Source of the DNA: Serratia entomophila
GTDB taxonomy: Bacteria > Pseudomonadota > Gammaproteobacteria > Enterobacterales > Enterobacteriaceae
Length of the DNA stretch: 64,000 nt
NCBI RefSeq assembly: GCF_021462285.1
Contig: NZ_CP082787.1
Coordinates: forward strand, 3,658,001-3,722,000
Direction of reading: 5' to 3'
The first letter of the stretch is position 1. Each line of letters starts with the position of its first letter. Shown here one piece after another: positions 56,649 to 64,000 of the stretch. The notes below the pieces were generated by a model that made no database searches, had not been told where the DNA came from, and saw only the letters and a list, made by a program, of their open reading frames with translations. The position numbers and the translations under genes were made by a program.

Positions 56649-59600
56649 GCGTTGATCGAATTCACCCGGGTGTCGGAACCGTATTGCCCCTGATAACCGA
56701 GATCCAACGAACTGGCGCGAGAGAGCTTCAGGCTCACCCCTACGTCCGCCACCATCAGGTTGTCATCAACCGCAATGCCTTGCGTGGTAAAGGCGTCGCT
56801 GCCGGCAAACGCCATGCGCGATGACGCGGTTTTATCGCCGTAGGCATGCTGCCACCCCAATGAACCGTAAAGGCTGAGGTTTTTCGGCAGCTCTTTCGTG
56901 CCGCGCACGCCCAGGGTGGAATAGAAGGTATTCATCGTTTCATTACGCACGCTCAGCGCGGCGGCGCCGCCCTTCTCCTGGAAGCTGTCGGTATGCAGGC
57001 GGATGTAGCTCAGATTAACGAACGGCTCCAGATTGGCGTCCGGCTGACCAAAACGGTAGCCCGCCTCGGTGAAGGCCAGCAGCGAGTTCGCGTCGTAGTC
57101 CGACTTCAACCGATCCGAGAAGCCGTTGAAATCGACATTGCGCTTACCTTCAATCTTATGCCAGGTGTAGCCCAAAGCGCCGCGCAGAGAGAACGCATTC
57201 TGCTGCCCCGCCGCATACAGGCCGAGGTGGTAGTTATCGCTGTCGATCTTGGAGCGGCGGCTGTCGACATCGTAATCGCCGCGGCTGTATCCGAAATAGC
57301 CCCCGATACGGACGCTGTGGTCGGCTAATTTACGGTCGGCACCCAGCAGGAAGCCGCTGGTGTTGCCATCCAGTTTGCCCACGTTGCCGTCACCGCTGTT
57401 TCTTACCCAGGAGCCGAAGGTCTGGCCCCAAACGCCGTTGTTTTCCGCTCTGGCCGGCTGCACCAGCGACATCGCCAGTGGCGGAACCGGCAACGCATCA
57501 TTATCAAATACGCGCAGCATGCGCTGGTTCAGCACGTTGAACAGCTGGGTGCTGCCGGCGATCAGGTTAGACTGCATGGACGGATAAACTTCGCCCGACA
57601 GCTGATTGAACGCCTCGCGCGCTTCCGGCGTGCTCAACAGCAATACGGAGTTATACAGAGCCAATGAGGGGCCGCTCTGCGCCAACGTTGAGAGCGCGCC
57701 GGCGGTATTCCATTGGTTGCCGGTTTGCGCCACCGTTTGGAAAATGCCGGGTTTACCCTCGCCCGGGTTCTCGCCACCCGGGTTCTCTCCGCCCGGATTC
57801 TCGCCACCCGGGTTCTCGCCACCCGGATTCTCGCCGCCCGGATTCTCACCGCCCGGATTCTCACCACCCGGGTTCTCACCGCCCGGGTTCTCACCGCCCG
57901 GATTCTCACCGCCCGGATTCTCGCCGCCGCCTTTTTGCGCGATCGTCAGATCCACGGCGTTGGCGCTGTGGTTGAGCGCCACGTCCAGGAAGGCAGATTT
58001 TGAGACAGCTTCGGCAAACTGGCCGTCAATCCCGCCTTGCGAAGTCAAAATACGGTAGCTTTGGCCGGTTTGATAACTGGTTTGCGGATCCAGCGCGGTA
58101 ACCAGCACTTTGGCCTGATTGCTGATGGTGGTTTTACCGGCTACGGCCAATTTGTCGCTGCTGCCGTCGCCGGCGATATCGACGTCATAGAAAGACTCAC
58201 CGATGAAGTTCAGATAGCGTTGCAGCGTCAGGGTGCCGATATTGCCATCGCCGGGCGAAATATGGCCGCCAGACTGAATTTCGGTTTGGCCCAGCGTGCC
58301 GTTGCCGCCCAGCGTACCGCCGGCCTTGATCGACGCAGCGCTGCTGTAGCCCTGGCCGTTGTTCACGTCCGAACCGGCCGTGGCGTTGAGGATCAGCGTG
58401 CCGCCACTCTCGGCGCTCAGCGTCTGAATATCGAAAGGGCTGTCTTCTTTTTGCGTATTGATATCGCTGGCGATGATGATTTTGCCGCCCCGGGCGGTCA
58501 CGTTCGCCTTAAGCTGGGAGAGATCGCCGTTCAGCGTCGTCTGGCCAGAGGTGTTGATGACATCGCCTTCGCCGCTCATTTTGTTGCTGAACACGTAGTT
58601 GCCGGCGGTGTGGTTAAAGTACACATAGCTGCCGAACAACCCGCCGCGCAGATTGATCGCCGTTTGGGCGTCGATGGTGCCCGCCCCGCCCGCCGCGCCG
58701 AGCGTCGGCTCGGTCAAACCGGTGCCGGTATCCATATTGCCGCGGCTGCCGACGATCAGCGCGCCGCGGTTCGAGCCGGAACCGGTATCGCCCAGCCGCA
58801 GTTCGTTAGCGCCGGCGGAAAATACGCCGCCGTCCGCCACCGACAACACGCCGTTGCCGTAATCGCCGACGTTAACGCTGCTGCCGCTGGTAAAACGCGA
58901 GCCGTTGCCGGCGATGTAAAGTTCTGCGGTTTTACGCGCGCCTGAGACGCCCGCCACCTCGATGCCGCCGACGTTGACCGCACCGCCGTTCAGCACATCA
59001 AGATCGCCGTAGAGCGTGAGCGCGCGGCCGACGTTCCACTGCGCGTTCGCCCCGGTGACCCTGGCCTTCGGGCTCAGTTTATCGGTCTCTCCGGGCCCGG
59101 AACCGTTGCCGATGCGCGCGTCGAACGCGGTGTTCAGCACCGCGCCGTCTTCAATCGACAGCGTGGACCGGGCGCCCAGATCGGTGCCGACGCTGAGAAA
59201 GTTGCTGACGACTCTGGAGCCGGCGCCCGTGGCGATAAGGTGGCTGTCGTAGCCGCGGGTGGTGCCGACCACGATCTCTTTCGCGCTGGCCAGCGCGCCC
59301 TCTTCGACCCGCAGCGTCCCCCGCCCCAGATTCAAGCCGCCGCGCAAGACGAATTGGTCGTTAACGGCGTTCAGTTCGGCGTTCGGCCCTCTGACCGTGA
59401 CCAGGCTTTCATAAATTTGGCCGTTGAACATCCGGCCGATATTAACGTTATAGGCGGTGATTTTGCCATTATCGATCAGCAGGTTCCCGCTTTGGTTGCG
59501 GCCGACATAAACATCCCCGGTGTAGGCCAAAGATTCCGTAATGCGCGTGTCGCCGTCAAAAATGGCATCGTCTGCGCGAGCGATATCGGCGGGCGCCAGC

Positions 59601-59686
59601 AACAGCAATGGCGCAGAGAACAGAGCGAGGTAAAGTTTGGAAAGCGGCGTATTGACCGCTAAAGGATGCAATATATTGTCATTCAC
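56627..59686 (-). CDS. Autotransporter with Gly-Glu-Asn-Pro repeat linker
   Basis: 1019 aa type V secreted protein. Signal peptide with cleavage after ADIARA (about residue 38). The passenger (about 40-585) is repetitive with Gly/Asn/Ser-rich turns such as NVGDYGNGVLSVADGG and GTLGQTEIQSGGHISPGDG, typical of a beta-helix. Residues 588-642 are eleven GGENP pentapeptides. A helix region (WNTAGALSTLAQSG) and a C-terminal 12-strand barrel of about 280 residues follow (WGQTFGSWVRNSGDGN onwards), ending in Phe (NLRWSF). Likely an adhesin or surface protein; no protease triad was found. Own promoter in 59687-59875. Confidence 0.93.
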   Translation of the reverse strand: MNDNILHPLAVNTPLSKLYLALFSAPLLLLAPADIARADDAIFDGDTRITESLAYTGDVYVGRNQSGNLLIDNGKITAYNVNIGRMFNGQIYESLVTVRGPNAELNAVNDQFVLRGGLNLGRGTLRVEEGALASAKEIVVGTTRGYDSHLIATGAGSRVVSNFLSVGTDLGARSTLSIEDGAVLNTAFDARIGNGSGPGETDKLSPKARVTGANAQWNVGRALTLYGDLDVLNGGAVNVGGIEVAGVSGARKTAELYIAGNGSRFTSGSSVNVGDYGNGVLSVADGGVFSAGANELRLGDTGSGSNRGALIVGSRGNMDTGTGLTEPTLGAAGGAGTIDAQTAINLRGGLFGSYVYFNHTAGNYVFSNKMSGEGDVINTSGQTTLNGDLSQLKANVTARGGKIIIASDINTQKEDSPFDIQTLSAESGGTLILNATAGSDVNNGQGYSSAASIKAGGTLGGNGTLGQTEIQSGGHISPGDGNIGTLTLQRYLNFIGESFYDVDIAGDGSSDKLAVAGKTTISNQAKVLVTALDPQTSYQTGQSYRILTSQGGIDGQFAEAVSKSAFLDVALNHSANAVDLTIAQKGGGENPGGENPGGENPGGENPGGENPGGENPGGENPGGENPGGENPGGENPGGENPGEGKPGIFQTVAQTGNQWNTAGALSTLAQSGPSLALYNSVLLLSTPEAREAFNQLSGEVYPSMQSNLIAGSTQLFNVLNQRMLRVFDNDALPVPPLAMSLVQPARAENNGVWGQTFGSWVRNSGDGNVGKLDGNTSGFLLGADRKLADHSVRIGGYFGYSRGDYDVDSRRSKIDSDNYHLGLYAAGQQNAFSLRGALGYTWHKIEGKRNVDFNGFSDRLKSDYDANSLLAFTEAGYRFGQPDANLEPFVNLSYIRLHTDSFQEKGGAAALSVRNETMNTFYSTLGVRGTKELPKNLSLYGSLGWQHAYGDKTASSRMAFAGSDAFTTQGIAVDDNLMVADVGVSLKLSRASSLDLGYQGQYGSDTRVNSINANLRWSF
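57762..57926 (-). repeat. Eleven tandem 15-bp repeats encoding GGENP
   Basis: Eleven copies of a 15-bp unit (plus strand CCCGGRTTCTCNCCR). Copies differ only at synonymous wobble positions, so each codes for Gly-Gly-Glu-Asn-Pro. Length changes by slippage would keep the frame and only alter linker length between passenger and barrel. Confidence 0.95.
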
Positions 59687-59875
59687 GTGCTATCTCCGTT
59701 CTAATTAGCCTGATATCGCGAAAGCCATTGCTATATAAAAAATGTACTAGAGAAGGTTTGACGCGTTATTTCGCGAAAGCAGGCTTATTGATCGTCGGAA
59801 CGAGAGCTTATTGCCCCCCAGCGCTCAGGTTCCGATGTTTGATACCCGGGGCGGCGGTGCCATCCCCGAGGATAA

Positions 59876-60190
59876 TTATTTATGCGTGACGACCGGCGTA
59901 CAGGTTGGCGCGCTTAACGACGGCGCCGAGCCTAAAATTCCCGGCATCATCAGCGAAGAACAGTCGAAGATTCGCCCTTTTTCGGTAGTGGCGCGGTAAG
60001 AAAGTTTTTGCCCGCCCAGCGCGTCGGGTTGAGCGCCGTTAACATTGGTCACGGTAATTTCATCCGATGACCCCAGGCCCAGCATTTTCGCCGTTTCCGC
60101 CTGCAGCAGCGGAATGGCTTGATCGGTTTTCAATGTGGAACAACCGGCTACCATCATCGTAACGGTTAAAGCGATAAGTGTTTTTCTCAT
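59876..60190 (-). CDS. Small lipoprotein, function unknown
   Basis: 104 aa. Signal with lipobox VAGC at residues 14-17 (MRKTLIALTVTMMVAGCS), so an anchored Cys17. The mature part has GSSDEITVTNVNGAQPDALGG, TEKGRIFDCSSLMMPG and a further Cys near the end (CTPVV), which could form a disulfide. AAGGATAATTT precedes the ATG. No family is recognised. It lies between the autotransporter gene and the two-component operon. Confidence 0.85.
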   Translation of the reverse strand: MRKTLIALTVTMMVAGCSTLKTDQAIPLLQAETAKMLGLGSSDEITVTNVNGAQPDALGGQKLSYRATTEKGRIFDCSSLMMPGILGSAPSLSAPTCTPVVTHK

Positions 60191-60287
60191 AAATTATCCT
60201 TTATAACCAAACAGTTCCAAATACTGATTGGCTTTATGTTTTCTCTTATCCAAATCCTCGAATAATATATTTCCCTTTCCTAAACAA

Positions 60288-60313
60288 AAAAACCCTCCTA
60301 AAGTAGGGAGGGT
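60288..60313 (-). terminator. Hairpin with A/T-run before the response-regulator gene
   Basis: AACCCTCC and GGGAGGGTT pair across 7 nt. Read on the minus strand the stem is followed by seven T, but no minus-strand gene lies upstream of it. It may insulate the lipoprotein gene from antisense transcription, or act in the 5' leader of the regulator on the plus strand. Confidence 0.45.
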
Positions 60314-60369
60314 TGATAATAACAAGTCGCCAGAATCAATCTGGCAGGTTTAAGCGGAAGGAGATACCC

Positions 60370-61002
60370 TTGGGAAAGGATTATGCGTTGGTCGTTGATG
60401 ACCATCCTTTGGTGGCAAGCGGCATCGCCAATTTCCTGAATACGCATTGTCGATTTAAACATGTCCATGTGGCGATCAACGAAGAACATTGCCATCGCCA
60501 TATTCTGGAGAATTGCGCCCCCCGCTTAATGGTCATCGATTTTTGGTTATCCGACGGCACTGCATTAAAATTGCTCAAAGAGATCAAAAAGATCTATCCG
60601 CAGGTGCGCTTTCTGGTGGTCAGCGGCGATGAGAATAACGAAATATGGCAAAAGGTGCGCGCCGCCGGCGGCCACGGGTTTGTGCTTAAAAACGAACCGC
60701 CCGAATTATTCGCCAAAGCGGTTCAGGCGCTAATGGAAAACCAGCAATGGTTCCCTCTGGATACGGCTATCGAGACCGTCAGTGATAATAACCACCTGCA
60801 AAAATTCAATTTAACGCCGCGGCAAATTGACGTATTAAATATGATGATGCGCGGCCTGCCTAATAAAAGGATCGCCGCACAGCTTTCTATTTCCGAGCCG
60901 ACCGTGAAAGAGCATATCGGCAATATTCTAAAAAAACTCGGGGTTAATAGCCGCGTAGAGGCCATTACGCTGCTGCACGGTAAACGAGGGCCGTCGCAAT
61001 GA
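60370..61002 (+). CDS. NarL/FixJ-type response regulator
   Basis: 210 aa from a TTG start at 60370, chosen because AAGGAG lies six bases upstream and the receiver follows at once (GKDYALVVDDHPLVASG). Phospho-acceptor D57 in MVIDFWLSDG; Lys in FVLKNEPPE. C-terminal LuxR helix-turn-helix: LTPRQIDVLNMMMRGLPNKRIAAQLSISEPTVKEHIGNILKKLG. Its TGA overlaps the ATG of the kinase (ATGA). An earlier TTG (60313) would add 19 residues without a ribosome-binding site. Confidence 0.92.
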   Translation: MGKDYALVVDDHPLVASGIANFLNTHCRFKHVHVAINEEHCHRHILENCAPRLMVIDFWLSDGTALKLLKEIKKIYPQVRFLVVSGDENNEIWQKVRAAGGHGFVLKNEPPELFAKAVQALMENQQWFPLDTAIETVSDNNHLQKFNLTPRQIDVLNMMMRGLPNKRIAAQLSISEPTVKEHIGNILKKLGVNSRVEAITLLHGKRGPSQ

Positions 61003-62780
61003 GGTTTTTCCAGGATTTACAAAATGATGGTATTTCCTCCCGCGCGCAGATCCGCCTGCTGAATAATACCTTTATGCGGCTGGTCTTCAGCTTTACCGCC
61101 GTGCCCTTCGTTGGCATCCCTTTCGCCATCTGGATTTATTTGCTGGGGGATCCGCTGGGACCAACCATTACCTGGATAATCATTTACCTGCTATGCGCCG
61201 TGGCGATCCGAATATGGCATCGCCGTTATCAGCGCGAGGCCAAACAAAATGACGAAGACGCCGTACTGCGCCGCTGGCTGCCGCGCATTAATAAAGTGGC
61301 TTTGGTGCATGGGCTGGGCATCTCGTCGCTCTATTTAATCACCCCGCAAACCCACAATTTTGACTTTTTTCTGCTGCTCAATATCAGCATCGCCGCGATC
61401 GTCGCCGCCAATGCGACCCACCTGACGCCGGTCATCAGCACCTTTACGCGGTTTTTCTTCGCCTCCTGGGGGCTATTGAACCTCGGCATCATCTGGCGGC
61501 TGGAAGATATGATGTTTATCGTGCTGATGCTTAATCTGCTGTACGGTTTCGCCATCTATCGCCACGCGTTAACCTCGCATGCGTTCTTTATCCAGCAAGC
61601 GTTGCTCGAAGAGAAAAGCTCCCGTCTGGCGGAGCAGTTCCGCCAGGCCAAAGAGGAGGCGGAGCAGGCGCTGCTGGATAAAAACCAATTTTTAACCACC
61701 GCCAGCCACGACCTGCGCCAGCCGGTGCACGCCATGGGTTTTCTGATTGAAGCCATTATTCATAAAAACCAGGACGCCACCCTCACGCCGCAGCTGTTAG
61801 ATCTGCAGCAAAGCGTACGATCGGTGCATCTTATGTTCAATTCGCTGCTCGATCTCAGCAAGATTGAATCCGGCAACGTCAGCACCGCCGCCACCCACGT
61901 GGACATCGGCGCCCTGCTGGATTCGGCGATCACCCTGTTCCGCGAAGAGGCGAACAGCCGCGCGTTGGCGCTGCGCACCTGGCGGCCCAAGCGGCGCATC
62001 TGCGTGATGGGCGACCCGCTGCTGGTGCGGCAATCGCTGATCAACCTGATACAAAATGCGCTGCGCTACACGCAGCAGGGCGGCGTGCTGATCGCCATCC
62101 GCCCACGCGGCGCGGATTGTTTGGTCGAGGTGTGGGACACCGGCGTAGGCATTGCCGACGAAGAAAAGAGCAAAATTTTCTCCCCCTACTACCGCCCCGA
62201 GCTGGCGTGGAAAATCGACAGCGCCGGTCACGGTCTGGGGCTGGCGGTGGTGGCGCGCTGCGCCAAGCTGATGAAGGTGAAATACGGCATGCACTCGGTT
62301 GAAGGCAAAGGATCGCGCTTCTGGATGCGCTTCAGCCAATACGCCGGCGAAGCCAAACTGCCGGAAAACGCGGCCGGCTACGACAACACCGCAACCCCTA
62401 CCCGCTATGCGCCGCTGCGCGGCTCCTGCCTGGTGGTGGACGATGATCCGCTGGTGACCTCCGCCTGGGAGAGTTTGATGAGCACCTGGGGCATCCGCGT
62501 GCGCTGTGCGGCCTCCGCCGCAGAGGCGTTCGCCATCGTCGATGAAGGCTTCACGCCGTTCGCCGTGCTGTGCGATCAGCGGCTGCGCTCCGGCGAGAGC
62601 GGCTTCGATATCCTGCAGGCGCTGTTTGAACGCCTGCCAAACGTCAGCGGCGCCATGGTCAGCGGCGAGTTCAACTCGCCTATCCTGCAGGAGGCCGAGC
62701 AGGAGGGGTATCTGGTATTGAGAAAGCCGCTGGAGCCGGCCAAGCTGCATGCGCTGTTGAGCCAGTGGTCGTCCTGCTAG
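60999..62780 (+). CDS. Hybrid sensor histidine kinase
   Basis: 593 aa. Six hydrophobic segments in residues 25-190 form a membrane sensor with little periplasmic mass. A coiled coil (residues 200-229, LLEEKSSRLAEQFRQAKEEAE) leads to the H-box TTASHDLRQPVHAMGF (H237), N-box LINLIQNALRYTQ, and G-boxes VWDTGVGI and GHGLGLAVVARC. The C-terminal receiver has CLVVDDDP and Asp in VLCDQRLRSGESG, with Lys in LVLRKPLEPAKL. No HPt domain. Partner of the upstream regulator; targets and signal unknown. Confidence 0.93.
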   Translation: MRFFQDLQNDGISSRAQIRLLNNTFMRLVFSFTAVPFVGIPFAIWIYLLGDPLGPTITWIIIYLLCAVAIRIWHRRYQREAKQNDEDAVLRRWLPRINKVALVHGLGISSLYLITPQTHNFDFFLLLNISIAAIVAANATHLTPVISTFTRFFFASWGLLNLGIIWRLEDMMFIVLMLNLLYGFAIYRHALTSHAFFIQQALLEEKSSRLAEQFRQAKEEAEQALLDKNQFLTTASHDLRQPVHAMGFLIEAIIHKNQDATLTPQLLDLQQSVRSVHLMFNSLLDLSKIESGNVSTAATHVDIGALLDSAITLFREEANSRALALRTWRPKRRICVMGDPLLVRQSLINLIQNALRYTQQGGVLIAIRPRGADCLVEVWDTGVGIADEEKSKIFSPYYRPELAWKIDSAGHGLGLAVVARCAKLMKVKYGMHSVEGKGSRFWMRFSQYAGEAKLPENAAGYDNTATPTRYAPLRGSCLVVDDDPLVTSAWESLMSTWGIRVRCAASAAEAFAIVDEGFTPFAVLCDQRLRSGESGFDILQALFERLPNVSGAMVSGEFNSPILQEAEQEGYLVLRKPLEPAKLHALLSQWSSC

Positions 62781-62937
62781 CGAGCACAGACTGGCCGGGA
62801 CGCCTTAAACGCCAAGCTTGCGCAGCAACCCCTCGAGGTTGCGCTCACCCTCTTTAGTTTGAGCGCCGGCCTTAAGCCCAGCGCGCGTCATGCGGCTCGT
62901 TAGGTATTGTTGAGACCGGCCGTGGGCCCCGCCAAGC

Positions 62938-62990
62938 GCCAGCGGCGAGTTGAACTCGCCGAGGGGTATCAGTTATTGGAAAGCCGCCGA
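62938..62990 (+). pseudogene. Decayed duplicate of the kinase 3' end
   Basis: AGCGGCGAGTTGAACTCGCC (62941-62960) repeats the kinase sequence at 62661-62680 with one change. GAGGGGTATC plus a TTATTG and AAAGCCG context repeats 62703-62728 after a deletion of about 22 bp. The order is conserved, so it looks like a remnant of a second copy, now overlapping the end of the MFS gene. Confidence 0.6.
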
Positions 62991-64000
62991 CAACGGCGCT
63001 GCCCGGCGCTTAGCCATAGCAAGGGAAGCTGAGCCACCAGCACCAGAGCCACGCTCACCCAGGGCGTTAACGCCAGGCTGTCTCGAACGACCAGCGCGCT
63101 CCCTAAGGTTTCCCCCAGCGTTATCCCTAAGTTAAACGCGGAAATATTCAATGCTGAAGCAAAATCTACCGCTTGCGGAGCCCAGCGCTCCGCCGTGTTC
63201 AGCATCCCGGTCTGGCAACCGGGTGATATGCCGAACGCCAGCAGGCCCCAGAAAAACAGCACAATGACCATCGGATATTGATAGGGCAACGCAACCAGCA
63301 GAAAAATCAGCGTTACCAACAGCAGAACCAGCATGCGATGCAGCGCCACCGCCCATCCCATCGCCACCGTTAGCCTGCCGCCCAGGTGATTGCCAATCAG
63401 CGTCGCCATGCCAAAAACGATGAGCAGCAAGCTGGCGCCATGCGACGAAAACCCGCTAATGTTAGTCAGGATCGGCGTGATAAACGTGAATACGGCGAAG
63501 CTGGCGCCGAACCCCAAAATCGTTACCGACATCATTGCCAGGATCGCCGGCTGAAACAGGGCGGAGAGCTGCGTCGATGCCTTTCCCGGCTCAAGCGCAG
63601 GCAGTGCCGGCAGCCATTTTAGCGTCGCCGCCCAGGCGATAACCGACAGCAGGGCGACGGCGAAGAACGGCAGCCGCCACCCCATGCCGTTACCCAGCAG
63701 GCTGCCTGCGGGCACCCCGATGATCATCGCCAGCGTTAAACCGGAAAACATCAGCGCAATGGCCGAGCCTGCCCGTTCTTTGGGCACCAGCCGGGATGCG
63801 ACCGTCGCCCCAATCGCAAAAAAACTGCCGTGCGCTATTGCGGTCACCATGCGCCCGACCAATAGCATGGCGTAGCTTGCCGACAGCGCCGACAACAGGT
63901 TTCCGGCAAAAAACAGGGCGACCAACCCCAGCAAGACCGCCTTACGGGGAAAACGCGCCAGGCCCAGCACCGCCAGAGGCGTTCCTATCGCCAGCGCCAG
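62969..64000 (-). CDS. MFS transporter (DHA1, arabinose/purine efflux-like; N-terminus outside window)
   Basis: About 343 codons present; the start lies beyond 64000. The sequence reads through to the edge (LALAIGTPLAVLGLARFPRKAV), showing motif A-like material. ALSASYAMLLVGRMVTAIAHGSFFAIGATVASRLVPKERAG is the helix 4 region characteristic of the AraJ/YdhP/NepI group, and VPAGSLLGNGMGWRLPF follows. The C-terminus ends RRCRRLSNN, where the coding overlaps the kinase-tail remnant. Probably exports a sugar or purine. Confidence 0.9.
   Translation of the reverse strand: MALAIGTPLAVLGLARFPRKAVLLGLVALFFAGNLLSALSASYAMLLVGRMVTAIAHGSFFAIGATVASRLVPKERAGSAIALMFSGLTLAMIIGVPAGSLLGNGMGWRLPFFAVALLSVIAWAATLKWLPALPALEPGKASTQLSALFQPAILAMMSVTILGFGASFAVFTFITPILTNISGFSSHGASLLLIVFGMATLIGNHLGGRLTVAMGWAVALHRMLVLLLVTLIFLLVALPYQYPMVIVLFFWGLLAFGISPGCQTGMLNTAERWAPQAVDFASALNISAFNLGITLGETLGSALVVRDSLALTPWVSVALVLVAQLPLLWLSAGQRRCRRLSNN

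Noticed and set aside
57762..57926. CRISPR-like array
   Set aside because: Repeats are directly contiguous 15-mers without spacers and lie in a coding frame.
57606..58058. Pro-rich FSPPG-repeat protein on the plus strand
   Set aside because: It is the mirror reading of the GGENP repeats; the autotransporter on the minus strand explains the region fully.
59811..59999. 62-codon frame antisense to the lipoprotein
   Set aside because: No ribosome-binding site; opposite strand has a clear lipobox protein.
62820..62890. Short minus-strand frame ending NLEGLLRKLGV between the kinase and MFS genes
   Set aside because: Reads like a C-terminal gene remnant but is only about 28 codons with no upstream continuation and no family I can name.

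Overview
The window is chromosomal DNA of a GC-rich enterobacterium, most probably Serratia (S. marcescens group). The proteins are very close to Escherichia coli counterparts (PurM, Ppk, YegD, MdtABC, BaeR, TrhP, RspA, RspR, FbaB, RluF), while the third-base GC bias and several gene adjacencies are not E. coli-like. The species is inferred from memory of such proteins, not from a search. No rRNA, tRNA, insertion sequence, integrase, phage gene or CRISPR array was seen.

Layout. 1-4.4 kb: pyrimidine salvage (uraA, upp, minus strand) diverging from the purMN purine operon with a PurR box, then speG. 4.6-5.8 kb: two unrecognised membrane-protein genes. 6-10.7 kb: a second-type phosphate ABC transporter (pstC, pstA, pstB with long PstC and PstA, no pstS or phoU) behind a three-unit Pho box, divergent from ppk-ppx, so phosphate import sits beside polyphosphate synthesis and breakdown. 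14.7-19 kb: pdeF (yfgF), yfgG and mgtE. 19-36 kb: the E. coli-like block alkA-yegD, here separated by four accessory genes from mdtABCD-baeSR, then yegP, trhP (yegQ), the small RNA cyaR and yegS. 39.6-46.9 kb: an rsp operon (rspA, rspB, an ACS-family transporter, ydfI, ydfJ, rspR) for a sugar acid or polyol. 47-51.7 kb: fbaB, gutQ, ivy, and thiMD under a TPP riboswitch. 51.7-53.9 kb: a GNAT gene and an MFS pump with a divergent HxlR regulator.

The most unusual part is 53.5-56.6 kb, between hxlR and rluF. It holds two poison-antidote pairs: a chromosomal CcdAB-like toxin-antitoxin, and a DUF2778/Tlde1-like L,D-transpeptidase-type effector with a small membrane protein that looks like its immunity partner. 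They are separated by a chimeric scar in which a copy of the first ~90 bp of rluF is fused to a copy of the last ~70 bp of hxlR. This is the junction expected if a second cassette with the same flanks was stacked onto the first. The last residues of the immunity gene are read from the scar.

56.6-64 kb: an autotransporter with an 11-unit GGENP linker, a small lipoprotein, a NarL-type response regulator with a TTG start translationally coupled to a hybrid histidine kinase, a short decayed duplicate of that kinase's 3' end, and an MFS transporter cut by the window edge.
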